Below, one piece after another: positions 37,757 to 49,195 of a stretch of DNA of 64,000 nt. The stretch comes from Centroberyx gerrardi (Eukaryota; Chordata; Actinopteri; Beryciformes; Berycidae), in assembly GCF_048128805.1 (NCBI RefSeq), contig NC_136005.1:11700975-11764974 (forward strand). The letters run 5' to 3'. A program made the position numbers and the translations under genes. The notes under the pieces are model-generated. The model was not told where the DNA came from. It did not search any database and saw nothing but the letters and a program-made list of their open reading frames with translations. Positions within the stretch are counted from its first letter, which is position 1. Each line of letters starts with the position of its first letter.

Positions 37757-37780
37757 CTCCCTCCCCCACCCCACTTCTCT
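36965..37780 (+). repeat. Long pyrimidine (CT-rich) tract upstream of the PRR16/INSYN1-like gene
   Basis: About 800 bases are almost entirely C and T on the plus strand, with perfect CT blocks at about 37336-37375 and 37678-37750. It lies just 5' of the minus-strand gene, so it reads as a purine-rich tract on that gene's sense strand. The 331-aa Ser/Leu-rich open frame over it is a composition artefact. Confidence 0.85.
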
Positions 37781-38682
37781 TTTTGCCATGGAGAGCAGCT
37801 GAACTTCAATCAAGATGCCAGTGTTATTAATCCCCGGTTAGCCAATGTATATCCACGTGAGTCCCCCTGCCTCTGCTCTCATCTGATTACTCCTTTCCTG
37901 GCTCAGCCCTTCACAATTAAATGCCTAGGATACCAGAGGGGGTTTAAAGGAGTTGGGGAGGGTGGCAGGAGGAATAGGGGCCACATAATTGCGACCTATA
38001 AGATCAGAGATCGGCACCGGTTTGACAGAGCTGCCCGGCTACAGACAACAGCTTGCCTGTGGCACGGCTCTCCCAGGCTTATTGCAACTGTCAGCAAATA
38101 GTGTCATATTACATCCCAGTTGTTTTGTTGTTTTATTTTCTGCCGCATCTCCAACTTCCATTTGTTCCAATTATGCAGAGACAGCTGCTATTTTCGGGTT
38201 TCTCATTCAAATTCAAATTCTTGGCTGTCTGGATTAGATTTCTTGTGTCTGACAAGCCCAAAGATGCCTCCTAGGTGCCTTTTCACTCAACTGCGGCTGG
38301 TTGGGTCCCTCCCTCTCTGGCGGCATCCGAAATGAAACGACGGCAGCGCTGCCACACAAAAGCCTTGACAGTTTGCTGTCATTCAGCCGTGAGATACTCA
38401 AAGCATCTGTCATTCTGTTAGTCAGCAGAACAATTTATTCCTCTGGTATTGCCCTGTTGAAATAAGACTTCATTCAGTGACATATTGTACTATATATGGG
38501 GGTACACAGGCTTTTAAAGGTTCACAGGCTTGGTGATAATCTCTAGGCTAAGAAGATTCCTTCCTGCATGCCGATAGACTCCCTGCTGCTGAGGACCAGG
38601 ATAAAAACACAATAAAGAGTGGAAGTAATAGGGCATGCACTATTAATCCTTTAGAGCTCCTTGTTCAACATGGCCTACATGC

Positions 38683-38699
38683 ACACACGCACACACACA

Positions 38700-38734
<35 letters not shown>

Positions 38735-38848
38735 AGAGGGGTCTGTCTCAGTGATTTCCCCTGCACGTCTCCTCAAGGTGACTGATGCTTGTCAAACTGA
38801 ACAGATACCCACAAATAATGTTTGACACAGATAATACTCTAACATGTG

Positions 38849-38890
<42 letters not shown>

Positions 38891-38892
38891 GC
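38683..38892 (+). repeat. Two (CA)n microsatellites
   Basis: CA runs at about 38709-38735 and 38852-38891 are separated by about 115 bases of unique sequence. Confidence 0.85.
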
Positions 38893-38924
38893 AGGCAGAG
38901 TGGTCTCTGTGCTAAGTAATCCAA

Positions 38925-39310
38925 AATCTTAACTAAAAGTAATCACCTTACACTGCTGGGTCAAAAGGATTCCTTTGTGGATTAAAAATTCAAGCAGGTC
39001 ATCAGTAATTTGTAATGGATTACACTTGTAACCCTGTGAGTGTGTGTGTGTGTGTGTGTGTGTGCGTGCGTGCCTGTTCGTGTGTGAGGGTATTACATTA
39101 CGAAAAGTTCAAACCGTAATCCATCTTGAAATAATGGGTAATAATTGCTGAAGATGATGTAATCAGTTATAATAAGGGAACTCATATTGTCTATAAATCA
39201 CAGTAAATTGTCCTCTTAACTTGACTTTGTATAGGCAAAGTAGTCAAAGTAATAAAAGTAATTTAAGTAATCAGATTACATAACCAAGTAACTGTAATCC
39301 AATCAATAAC
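38925..39310. repeat. 'taatcagattaca' DNA-transposon-like repeat
   Basis: It begins near 'aagtaatccaaaatcttaact' and ends with 'taatcagattacataaccaagtaactgtaatcc'. It is rich in 'aagtaat', 'taatcc' and 'attac' phrases, as in common teleost non-autonomous elements. A (GT)n run at 39037-39068 is embedded. Confidence 0.45.
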
Positions 39311-39896
39311 ATACTAATTTAAATTTTAAGCAGGCAATCCATAATGTGTGACGTATTACCTTCCAAACTTAGTGTGTGTGTGTGTGTGTGTGTGTGCGCA
39401 TGTGTGTTAGGACCTTGAGTCATGTACCTCTTAAAAATCTCAGCCTTCATCCAATCAGCCACCCACTGTGTGAAGTCCATAAATAACATGGCGATGAAAC
39501 ACACAATAGTTGCTCATTTTAAAGTCAATGTGGAATAATAAGTACCTGTCACAGTTGCTGTTCATTTAACGGTGGCGGGTGCAGCTTCTCAAGTCCGACC
39601 TATGGTTGCGTTCGCTCCATCCATTACATTAATGTACAGCGTGTGTGCGTGAGTGAAGGAAAGCGAGAAAGAGAGGTAAAGAGGTCTAAACTTGGATCTA
39701 CATGAGCTCAGGGTGAAAATCAGCCTTCCAACCCCCCAATTAAACCACACTGCAGTGTTTCTATAACTCCTCTTCTCCTCCAACTCTCCTTTTCTCAACC
39801 TTCTTTCTGACTCCTTGAAAAGTCCAAACAAGCTCCACACAGGAGGCCTTTTCATCACTTCCATGCATGTACTTTTCAGCATTACTGGAGCAGTAG

Positions 39897-39975
39897 AGAG
39901 AGAGAGAGAGAGAGAGAGATTGTAACACCAGACATGTCTGAGTAGGTGTTTTGCAGCCGATGTTTTCAGGACAGC
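39897..39975 (+). repeat. Dispersed short repeat next to a GA tract, copy 1
   Basis: A (GA)n run is followed by 'gattg.aaca.cagacat.tc..taggtgttt.gcag' and then 'gatgttttcaggacag'. The same module occurs in the same orientation at 56945-57016. The two copies share both the GA tract and the unique part. Confidence 0.65.
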
Positions 39976-40003
39976 AGGAGAGAGGGAGCATGTGGCCTCC
40001 TTG

Positions 40004-40101
40004 TAACCTTGTCCAGTGCCTCCTGTAACCCTCCCTCGCCCTCCTCCCACTTGTTTTGAGCCGTGTAACAGGCCGCCTGCCCATTGAGAAGCAGCAGAGC
40101 G
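40004..40101 (-). pseudogene. Fragment of cope exon 7 (coatomer epsilon), reverse orientation
   Basis: On the minus strand this encodes [20 protein letters not shown], continuing [10 protein letters not shown]. It differs from cope exon 7 ([20 protein letters not shown], then [10 protein letters not shown]) at only a few residues, and the nucleotide match is likewise high, roughly nine in ten bases by eye. The match covers only the last ~95 bases of the exon plus about 4-5 bases of the following intron (GTTA). Copying from genomic DNA is therefore more likely than from spliced mRNA. No other cope exon is nearby, so it is a fragment, not a gene. Confidence 0.8.
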
Positions 40102-40224
40102 TGCGTGCGTGCAGGGACACTTACCTGCATGCGCGCGTGTTTGCAGAACTTTGCAGCCACTGCGGATACAGTATCCTGGTTGAATTTCTCCATGCAGAGC
40201 CGGATCGAGAGAGAGGGGGAGAGG

Positions 40225-40225
<1 letters not shown>

Positions 40226-40278
<53 letters not shown>
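40226..40278 (+). repeat. (GA)n microsatellite
   Basis: A GA run of about 25 units. A further GA tract lies at 40816-40850, followed by a G-run. Confidence 0.9.
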
Positions 40279-40280
<2 letters not shown>

Positions 40281-40811
40281 ACCACTGAACACCTTACATA
40301 ACTCAGCGGCAAAGATAGATGTAAATGCACTCCTTTGAAAGGCAAGGCCCCGCATGTCAGTCAGAATTTTCTGTGCAAAATGGCTTTTAGTCACAGCGTG
40401 AATGCCTTTGGGCGACTTGTTAACTTTCTATGGCCACTTGGACAGCAGAAAAGCGTAACTGTACATGAGGCAGAGTATGGAAAGGGATTTTTTGGTGCGT
40501 GCAGTCCTGTACCTACGCAAAGTGAAAATGAGAAGTTCTTTAACGACAAAATGTTCTTTTCCGCTGTTAAAAATGGAAGTGAGCGGATGCCGTCTCCCCT
40601 GAAGTGTCCACTGCTGCGCCGGTGATTATCCTCGGGGCCTGGGCACCGCGTTCTGAGAGGGTACCGCACTGTCTTTCCCTCCTCTCATGTATATTTTTGT
40701 GTTGTTTGCTTTTGGATTCCCCTCCACCGTGCTTTTCATCCTTGAATAACATGTCAGTCAGGTGTTCTCTGAGGACTGGAACGAGTGAGGAAGAGAGAGA
40801 GACAGACAGAT

Positions 40812-40851
<40 letters not shown>

Positions 40852-42009
40852 TGAGGGAGGGAGGGGGGGGGGGAAGAGAGACGTGGGGACACCAAGAAAG
40901 AGCAAAAGAAGGAGAGACAGAGAAAGGGGAGGAAGACAGAAAAAGAGTTTTGAAAGACTTCTAACTTCCAAAGCTGACTGTCATAGCTGTGCTTGCCAGA
41001 GGGGAGAGCACCTTTAAGCATACTGGATGAGTAACGATGTGGAGGGACTACAAAAGCAAAGCAATACATAATAAGCGGAGCGTGCTCTGCTTTGCTCAGG
41101 CAACTAACCTACATGAGATTGGTGTTGAGAGGAAATTTGCAACTGCTTGAAAGTTCAGCACAGGCCTTATGTAAAACGGTTTCCCTTTTTTCCTCGCTGA
41201 GCACACATTTTAATAAGACTTTCAAAGTATAGATATAGCTGTTAGATTGGTATGTTGGCCGCAACACGTGAATTTCCATAGAAATGAGAAACACCAACAG
41301 AGAATGTATCATGTGACAAAATGTTTTACATGTGTACGCTTGGTGGATATCAGTTATTCACACACAATAATCCAATACACACAGTAGTTTCATGTGTCTG
41401 AAGCTTTTCAATCCTGCTGAGGACATATAAACCTGTTTCTTGTTCATACTATAGGATAAATCAATAAATACATATCACTGTGCTGGTTTTTGTTTGAAAA
41501 GTAGAACAAAGCTATCATCACAGAAAAAGCAGAACCATTTTGATGTTTTTTTTTGTTTTATCTTCTCCAATGCCATTCTGCTTTTGACTGCATCACAATC
41601 CTGTTTTTTTGTTTTTGTTTTTTTAAACTCGTTAAAAGCCATTTCTGCTGGCATTGATGATGAAAGAAAATCCCGAAGTAGGAGTGTGATGTTGTGTGAG
41701 TGCAGAGCGTTTGTCTGCCATTTGAACGCAATGCCCTGTGGTTTGTTTTGTTGCACCACTCAAACGTTGTGGTTATTGTCCCGTATTGACAGGCAGACGT
41801 GGTCGTGTTATGACGATGCCAGTCGCATCATGCAGAGATGGACTATGAAACTGCTGCTCAAAGAAGCAAAGAAAATTGTGTCCCCAAAATAATCATTCCT
41901 CTGTCATTTTTGTTCCTGACTACCAATCAAATTAAGGTGTATTGACTAGTATGACACCTCTTTGGCGGCTCAAAAACAGCTCAGTTTAACTTGGTTTAGT
42001 TTAGATTAG

Positions 42010-42312
42010 GTTAGCAGCAGTGGTGGAAAGAGTACTAGAATGTCCTACTCATGTATAAGTATTGTTACTTTGCTGATATTGTACTTACGTAGAAGTAGAA
42101 GTACTGGTGTAAAAATCTACTTAAGTAGAAATAGTTAATTTAAAATGTACTCAGAGTAAAAGTTACTGAGTTGTCATTTAAAATGTAGCAAAGTACAATA
42201 CTTCAGTAAAAACATACTCAAGTAAAAGTAAAATTACTGACTTTAAAACATACAAAAAAGTACAGTACAGAAAGCTACTCACTTACAGTAACGTGGGTAA
42301 ATGGAATCAGTT
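42010..42312. mobile_element. hAT-like non-autonomous element, second copy (partial)
   Basis: It begins 'cagcagtggtggaaagagta', the reverse complement of the right end of the element at 19835-20391. It continues with 'aagtattgttactttgctga', 'aagtagaagtactggtgtaa' and 'aaatctacttaagtagaa'. It is shorter than the other copy and ends within 'agtaacgtgggtaaatggaa'. Confidence 0.6.
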
Positions 42313-44195
42313 ACTTCCATCCTTAGCAGTCTGGACCACAAATGATAACTCGCTAATGTGTGATTGAACATGAGTGGAATGAGTAATGATTCCTTTGCAC
42401 TCTTCATCTATTCAGCTCACTCCTTCTTAAGATGCAGGACAGCTCCTTTGTAGTCACTTCATTATGTAGAAATGATAATTATGCCCCAATGGAAGCTAGC
42501 TTCACCCAAAATGTATTAGAGCCCTCATTCGTATCCACTGATAATCAAGTCGTGACTGTCATTCTGAAATTTTAATTTTCAGAAAGTGTTTGAACAAGAC
42601 ACGCACTGGAAAGAAATGTAAGCAACCTAAAATTCTCCTCGGCTTTCTTCCTCCAAATACTTCTTGGCTTTTGACTCTTCTTTTTACTATTACACAACTG
42701 CCTTAAAATGGAGAACTGGCAAAAATGAATCATTTAAGTTTATGTCAGGATGTTTCTGCTTTATTTGACAGCGCAGTAGAGGGACAGAAGAGGTTTATAG
42801 AGACGCTGAGATGCGATACAGTTTGAGTCATATTTACACCCTCACTGCAGCCAGTACATGGTGCTCTGAGCCCTATGGGCGCACCCACAGACAAATGCAT
42901 GTTGAGATAATCACTGTTAGAAGATAATTGGGCACTTAGCAGTGCAGTAGCCTTTCAAGTGCGCTGCAGGCAGGATCTGTAGACATGCTACAGGCCAAAT
43001 CATCATTACCAACCCTCTCTGTATACTTTCAAAACCAGGCACTGGACTTGACTCAAACAGAATCCACACTCATTGCCAGTTTGAGAGGCAAAACAGCATT
43101 TAATTTGCTTACGCTACACTTGAAAATTAAATTGTAACCGAGTTAAACGGATTCGCTTCCAAAAAAGAAACACAAAGCTTCATTTCTGCCTCATTAATAT
43201 CCTGTTCTACCTTTGACCATAGTATATCCTTTGGCTGGACTTTGAAATTAAAGTTTAGAGGAAGCAAATGACCCAAAACTTAAATTGTTTGTCAGTCAGA
43301 TAGGCTTGTGTTTAGTCTGATAGCTTCCTAACAATGCTGGGAGCAGGAGGAAGGGATTTGGCCGACTAAATCCAGGTCAGACATAGTCAGATTACCCCCT
43401 GATCTGGCCGGCAAATTCCTACATCCAACTTACTAAAGGGAAGAGACCTGGTGCTCCGATAAGGACAAGAAAACAGACAAGCAATTTATTCTTTTAAAAA
43501 AGTAAATTGTATTATATTTGTCATGTCTAGATACAATACAGAGAAAGTACACAAAAACAATCATATGTACATAAGTGAAAATAAAAATATATTTCACAAT
43601 CAAAATGGTAAAAACGTGAAATGTATGCTTCATTTGAGGGCTTAAGTAAAATCAGTGGAGCTGTTGCAGAGGTTCCTAATCTTTCCATCGTGGTGCATTC
43701 TGGTAAGTGTGTCATGGATTTCAACCATGGGAGATTTAAACTAACCCTGAGATGTGGAGGGATTGGAGAGAATGGCATCTAAAGACATTTAAAGTCAACT
43801 GTACGGGGGATTTAAGTACAAGGATTCACTTCAAAGCCTCCCAAAATGATGAGGTCAAAATCAAATGGTTCAAACAAAAGAGAAAAAAAAATGGAGGGAA
43901 ATTATGTAAGAATTAAAAAGGGACGAATGAAAAGGACCAAATCTGAAACCGCAACAACCACCACCATCGTCTTCATCATTACCATCATCATCATGGTTAT
44001 AATTATCAAGTGCATGCTGATTTTCTGGAATATTCCTTTGGAAAGATTTGAGTTTTTGAGGAGCGCTGAGAGAAAACATCAACCTTCCTCGTCTTTGGCA
44101 GAGCTGCTGTGGATGAAGTTAAAGTTCCAGCAATCCTATCTGGAAAAGCACAGCGCTTATTACACGGCTCAATTTCCAATTCTCTCACAGGTACG

Positions 44196-44247
44196 CACAC
44201 ACACTCACACACACACACACACACTCTCACACACACACACACACAGA
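44196..44247 (+). repeat. (CA)n microsatellite
   Basis: CA runs interrupted by CT units. Confidence 0.85.
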
Positions 44248-45915
44248 GAATACCAAATGAGGCCGCAGCACAAAACAATCTCCCAGACAGGCTCAGTGAT
44301 ACAAAAACACACAGACAAAGGGAACGACACCTATTATGTGGGGGGTGGGAGGGATAGTAGTAACAATTCAAATGCTTCTTTATAAGAAAGAAACACAACA
44401 ACAACAACAACAAGATCCTTCACTCCATTAAAGGGACTTGCATTGCGTAAACAGAGCTCTTTACCTCCACCACATTACACGGGGCTGCTGTGGTGAAATG
44501 GAGTGGACCGGCTGCTCGATGGAGGCAGGCTGGAGGCCATTACCGGCCCAGAGCGAGGAGCTATAATTGCAGTGGGAGAGTACAATCAGGTACTGTTTTT
44601 GTCTCTGCTCTAATCTCTATACCCTGCCTGGCCCTCTTCATAGACGGGGAGCTGCATTGCTGTGATCTGACCAAAACAGAATGATCAACCTCTCCTCTCT
44701 GCATCCCCCGTGTTTTCGTCCAGCCTTTCATCTGACTGCTCATGGGGAGTCTTTTTAGTTCAGATCTGTCAGAATGCGCACCAGAGTTTTAGGACTTTTT
44801 GGACGAGATGACCCTGAGGCAACGCTGACAAATCTAAAAACGCGTCTGACCCGTGCTAAAAACCTGACTGTAGCATCCATTATGCCGTCTAGTTTGCCCG
44901 TGTCTGCTCTCCGCTCCCCTCTGATAAAATGCCAGAGCAACCTTTGCACCTGGTGCCTCGGCGCGTCGGTTCCCCTGCTGAGATTATGAGACATTTATAG
45001 AAACAAAGTTGAAGTTCCTCTCTGTGGTTTCAGAACGACTCGGATGAGGTTACAGCCGGCGAGTCTGAGTCAGCGCGGAGACAATCAACAATACACAGCA
45101 CAATCAAATTCCTTCACGTTTATGGTCCCCCCATGACCCAAATACTCTGCCTTTGTTGTGGTGGCTATAAAACAAAGACTATTAAAGCAAAACTCGGTTT
45201 ATAGGTATGTTGCCTTCTAAACAAAACACTGGCCTCTCTAGGATGTGTGTGTGGTAGTGTTCAGTGCATGATGGTGAGATTTGCAAATGCAAAGGCTAAG
45301 CAGGATTATCGAACCGCTGTGCTTAACATGGTTTCATTATTGCGGGAAAGTACAGTGCTTGTTCAGGATTGAGTGCATTACTGCTTTTAGCAACAAAATC
45401 ACTTCTTTATGTCCTTGGGTAGTCGAGAAAAGATGGAAATTCACTTTCTTTCCTCTCCTGGTGCTCCCCAAGCCACTTGCGTCCATTAGAGGCACCTTTA
45501 AGAGATATGACTGAAGGCCTGTAGCCGGATTCATGTCTTTTTGATTAAGTAAGAGAGCAAGCACAGCGCCCTTGGACTGGAAGGTAAAAACACGGTTTCA
45601 AGGCACAGCTGTCAAGGCTACTATCGCAGAATGCACTGATAAGAGCATGAAGTTTTACATTCATTTAAAAAAATCCTCTGGGTTTTGTTTACTGTTAAAT
45701 AACAGAAAGACAGGCTGGAGAAGACACAGACTTTGGACTCACTAGCCGGGAGGACTTCAGTGTTACAGTAATGTCTGATAGGCACACAGAAACACAAACC
45801 AACAAATGCCAAGAAAAATAATAAAAATGTCCAAACGCAACATGTCCATGTTGTTTGTCTCTTTAAAAAATGAAAACAAGTCCCAGGGGAAGGTATGAAC
45901 AGCGAACGCAAGAGG

Positions 45916-46983
45916 TCAGAGGTTCCCCTCGTCGAGCATCTTGTTGACGCCGTCACAGATCCTCTGCAGGTGGGCGCGGTAAACCTCCGAGGGCCCGTAC
46001 AGAGCCGCCAGGAAGTCACAGTCGGCGAAGTGGTTGAAGACGTGGTTGACGCGGGAGTGGCTCTTGGCGGTCAGGTGGCGGTTGATGGCCTGGTGCAGCA
46101 GCTCGCGGCACTCGTTCAAAATGGCGCTCATGACGCGCCGGTCAAAGGTGAACTCGATCTGGTGGAAACTGACTGCTGTCATGGCCAGAGTGTGGACCTT
46201 CTTCCTGTGAGACAGAAGGAGAAGGAGAGGAGAGGAGAGGAGAGGAGATGTGGTCAGCCTCTGACTCTGACTGGAACTTGTCTGTGTCACCACAAGAGAA
46301 ATGAAATCTGTCGGGTAAAAACAGAAACTGCTATCCCATCATTTTGTTTGGAGAAGTTACACAAGCCTCTGTATCAGTAATATTATTGTCCTTCACAGCA
46401 ATACATCTCCATGCTGATACAATCATCCTTTTCCATACTGTGCACTTGTGTCAGTTTCATAAATTCTTATGCCGCCAAGCACACATTTTGCTTATATAGT
46501 GGAAAATAGATAAAATGATGTGAAAGCCAATTTCCTTAATTTGCCTCCACCAGTACATAATAAATGTACTTAAATTATAGTCCTCCCCACTTGAAGCTCT
46601 CAACCAGGAACAGCTCCTTCTTTCATAAGTTCTTACGCCTTCCAACATACCATATAACATCATTTAAGTATATGGTACGATGTGTTACTCATTTAAACCC
46701 CTCCTCCCCACCTGAAGCTCTCCACCAGCACCAGCTCCTCGCCACTGAACTGGTTGTTTCTGTACAGCACGCCCAGCTTCACCACCATCTTGATCAAGTT
46801 CTTGATGATCTTCTGGGACTCCTTGCGGTTGCGGGTGTACTCCTTGGTGACGCGGTAGAGCTCGTCCAGCACCTCGCTGCTGGTGTCGTCGATGAAGAGG
46901 CTGGCCACGCTCTTGGTGGCCATCTTGCTCATCAGCTTCTTCTGCGCCTGCAGGGCTAAACTCTTGGTGCTGAAGGAGTCCAT
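45916..46983 (-). CDS. tnfaip8l1: Tumor necrosis factor alpha-induced protein 8-like 1 (TIPE1), 2 coding exons
   Basis: Cytosolic TIPE-family protein with an all-helical fold around a hydrophobic cavity that binds phosphoinositide-like lipid; the family acts in cell death, autophagy and immune homeostasis. Exon 1 is 46983-46712 and exon 2 is 46204-45916; together 561 nt, 186 aa, the same length as human TNFAIP8L1. The splice falls inside an Arg codon (AG|G). Family signatures seen: [20 protein letters not shown] (residues 1-20), then [77 protein letters not shown] and a C-terminal LDEGNL. An upstream acceptor-like CTCCAG before the ATG suggests a separate 5' UTR exon. The start is the conserved [12 protein letters not shown], not the in-frame upstream Met at 47136. 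L1 is preferred over L3 and L2 by overall agreement and by mydgf nearby. Confidence 0.94.
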
Positions 46984-49142
46984 GGTCAAGTCTGGAGCGG
47001 GGGAAGGGAGAGACGAGATGAGACAGAGAAAGAGAGGAACGTGAGGAGCAATGGAGAGAGGGATGGAGGAGAGTGAAACACAGAAAAGAGAGAAATAGAG
47101 GAAAGAGGGGTGAGGAGACAATAGTCGTATGGTCATACAAGAAATAACATAATGGATGTATACTATCTGCAGAAACTTAGCTTAAACTTAAAAAAATTAG
47201 CATATTTTTTTAAAATATAAAACTAGAAATAAACAGAGGAGGAACCGTTTCTTGCATCAGATATCATCTTAGATTTCATCACCTCGACAAGGGAAAGCAG
47301 GCAAAGTAAGTCACATTGCATCCAGAGCATATAATATGTATGGTTATCGCAAATAACATCTATAACCGCACTGTTTAAAGAACCAAGCCACCGACTGCCC
47401 CCTTTATTAGATAATGAGCCATGGCAGCTGTCAAATTAGTCCCAGCAACCCTCTGGCTTTGAGCCTTCAAGGTAGTTAGAGAGGAATCTGTCATTATGCG
47501 TGTCGGGGTAAAGCGAGTTACGGCACGATCATGCAAAGCAGACAATATAATCTCATCTGTTGAATGTATTTCGAGAACAAGGTGTGCATGTGTGTGTGAG
47601 TAATTGTGTATGTGAAAGAGAGCAGCAGACACAATGCCAGCTCATTCGCCGCACGCGTGTTTGTTGATTTATGCATGTGGCTGCTGTCTGTGTGTGTGTG
47701 TATGTGTGTGTGTGTGTGTGTATTTGTCTGCCAAAGCAGGGTGACTCAGTGGAAGGCTGTGCCCATGATGGCAGCTCATAAATAGTTGGGTCAGCGGGGC
47801 CGCCGGCTTTCACATCCCCTCCATCTCCTCTATCAAATGAGCCCGCTCCACAGAAACGCCACATCATTTCAGGAGCCGCATCACAATGCATTCCATTGGT
47901 CAATTCTTTAGGTTTGTACATTCTGTTTTCGAAAGAAGAAAAATAGATCCTCTTCCCATACACTCCCTCTCACAGCCCTCACAGATCTCTTAGGATAATC
48001 TAGGAGGAAATGAACAGGAGGCAACCAAAAAGCTGCTTTCCACAACTGCCTCCCAATATCAGTAAAAGAGAATAAATAAGGCTGCAACTGTATTAAAAGT
48101 TTCTTTTCCAAAATGAGAAATCCACCATTTTCAAAAAAGGACACCTACTCTTACAAAATAACACTAAAGAAAAATTGCATTACTTTCTAAATGAAAGTAC
48201 GCAAAAAGTCGTCAGTTGACAAAATAAATTTACAGACTAGATTCTCTATATTTGACATTGAATGATAAACTTGAAGTAATGATTTATTCCCAATATGTGT
48301 ACAGTATGTACAATTTTTTAAATGAACTCTTCATGCAGGCACAGTCTTCTGGCCTTTCCTTTCCTCTCTTTCACTACACACTTTACAGTTGGATACTATT
48401 TCTTTCCCATTAGTTATGGAAATTTATGCTGCGCAGTCAGTGCAGAGGGCATAAACACACACAGAAACGGTAATATTGACTGCAAACACCACTTAGCAAA
48501 AACCAAACCAAATACATCAAGCAGGAGCCGAGTTCAAGCACCAGAGCTGATTAATCCCATTCACTCCACTGCAGTCTGGAACAGGACGAGCCCTGAACAC
48601 TCCTCCCAAATCCCAAATAAATGCGTATTATGCATTATATAGTGAAGGAGGAGAGAGACCTATGATAATTGCTGGGATGCCCGAGAGACTAGGAATCAAG
48701 GAAATACACTTTCACTTAATTGAAACACAACTGTGCCTCAGGGGGGGAAACGGTAACAGGCTCGACAGTCAGACCTTATTTCCTATATACATGTCCCTGT
48801 CATTGATATGCTAAATGTAGCCTAATGGATGACAGCCACAGAGGGACAAATTAATTATATTTGAGTAAAGTGTCCAATTCCAATCATAACGGGTGATTAA
48901 TTTCCATGCAATTTTCCTCCACATGTAAATAATATTAAGGCTTTATTAAAAATCTGTATGACTGGCAAATTGCTAATCCATCTGCCAGAGAATAATAACA
49001 GATAAAGCTAGAGAGGTGCTATTAGTGCAGCAGACAAAATGAACGACGACGCATCCCTGCTGGGCGACTTGTGATTTTTATTCTTGTTGGTACTAGAAGG
49101 CTGTGCGTCTGCTGCTACAGTGTGTGACTTTCATTCTTCTCT

Positions 49143-49144
49143 CT

Positions 49145-49185
<41 letters not shown>

Positions 49186-49195
49186 TCTCTCTCTG
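49143..49195 (+). repeat. (CT)n microsatellite
   Basis: A CT run of about 25 units with CCC interruptions. A GA-rich tract at 49260-49322 follows within 130 bases and could pair with it as an inverted repeat. Confidence 0.85.

Larger units (their letters stand above)
37790..45915. other. Intergenic region between the PRR16/INSYN1-like gene and tnfaip8l1
   Basis: No complete gene is seen. It contains paired CA microsatellites (about 38685-38736, 38852-38892), a transposon-like block with embedded GT repeats (38930-39310), and a short repeat plus cope-like fragment (39897-40100). Further on are GA tracts (40226-40278, 40816-40850), a hAT-like repeat copy (42010-42312), and a CA run (44196-44247). 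Other stretches, such as 42600-43500 and 44500-45900, look unremarkable. Confidence 0.5.

Noticed and set aside
37106-38101. 331-aa open frame rich in Ser, Leu and Pro
   Set aside because: It is a by-product of the CT-rich tract: low complexity, no domain, and opposite frames are also open.
39966-40394. 142-aa open frame containing the cope-like segment, as a possible second coatomer gene
   Set aside because: Only one partial exon is present, the rest is (CT)n-encoded Ser-Leu sequence, and intron bases of cope are included.
47017-47136. In-frame upstream Met of tnfaip8l1 at 47136
   Set aside because: The extra residues are low complexity and precede a likely splice acceptor; all family members begin at [11 protein letters not shown].
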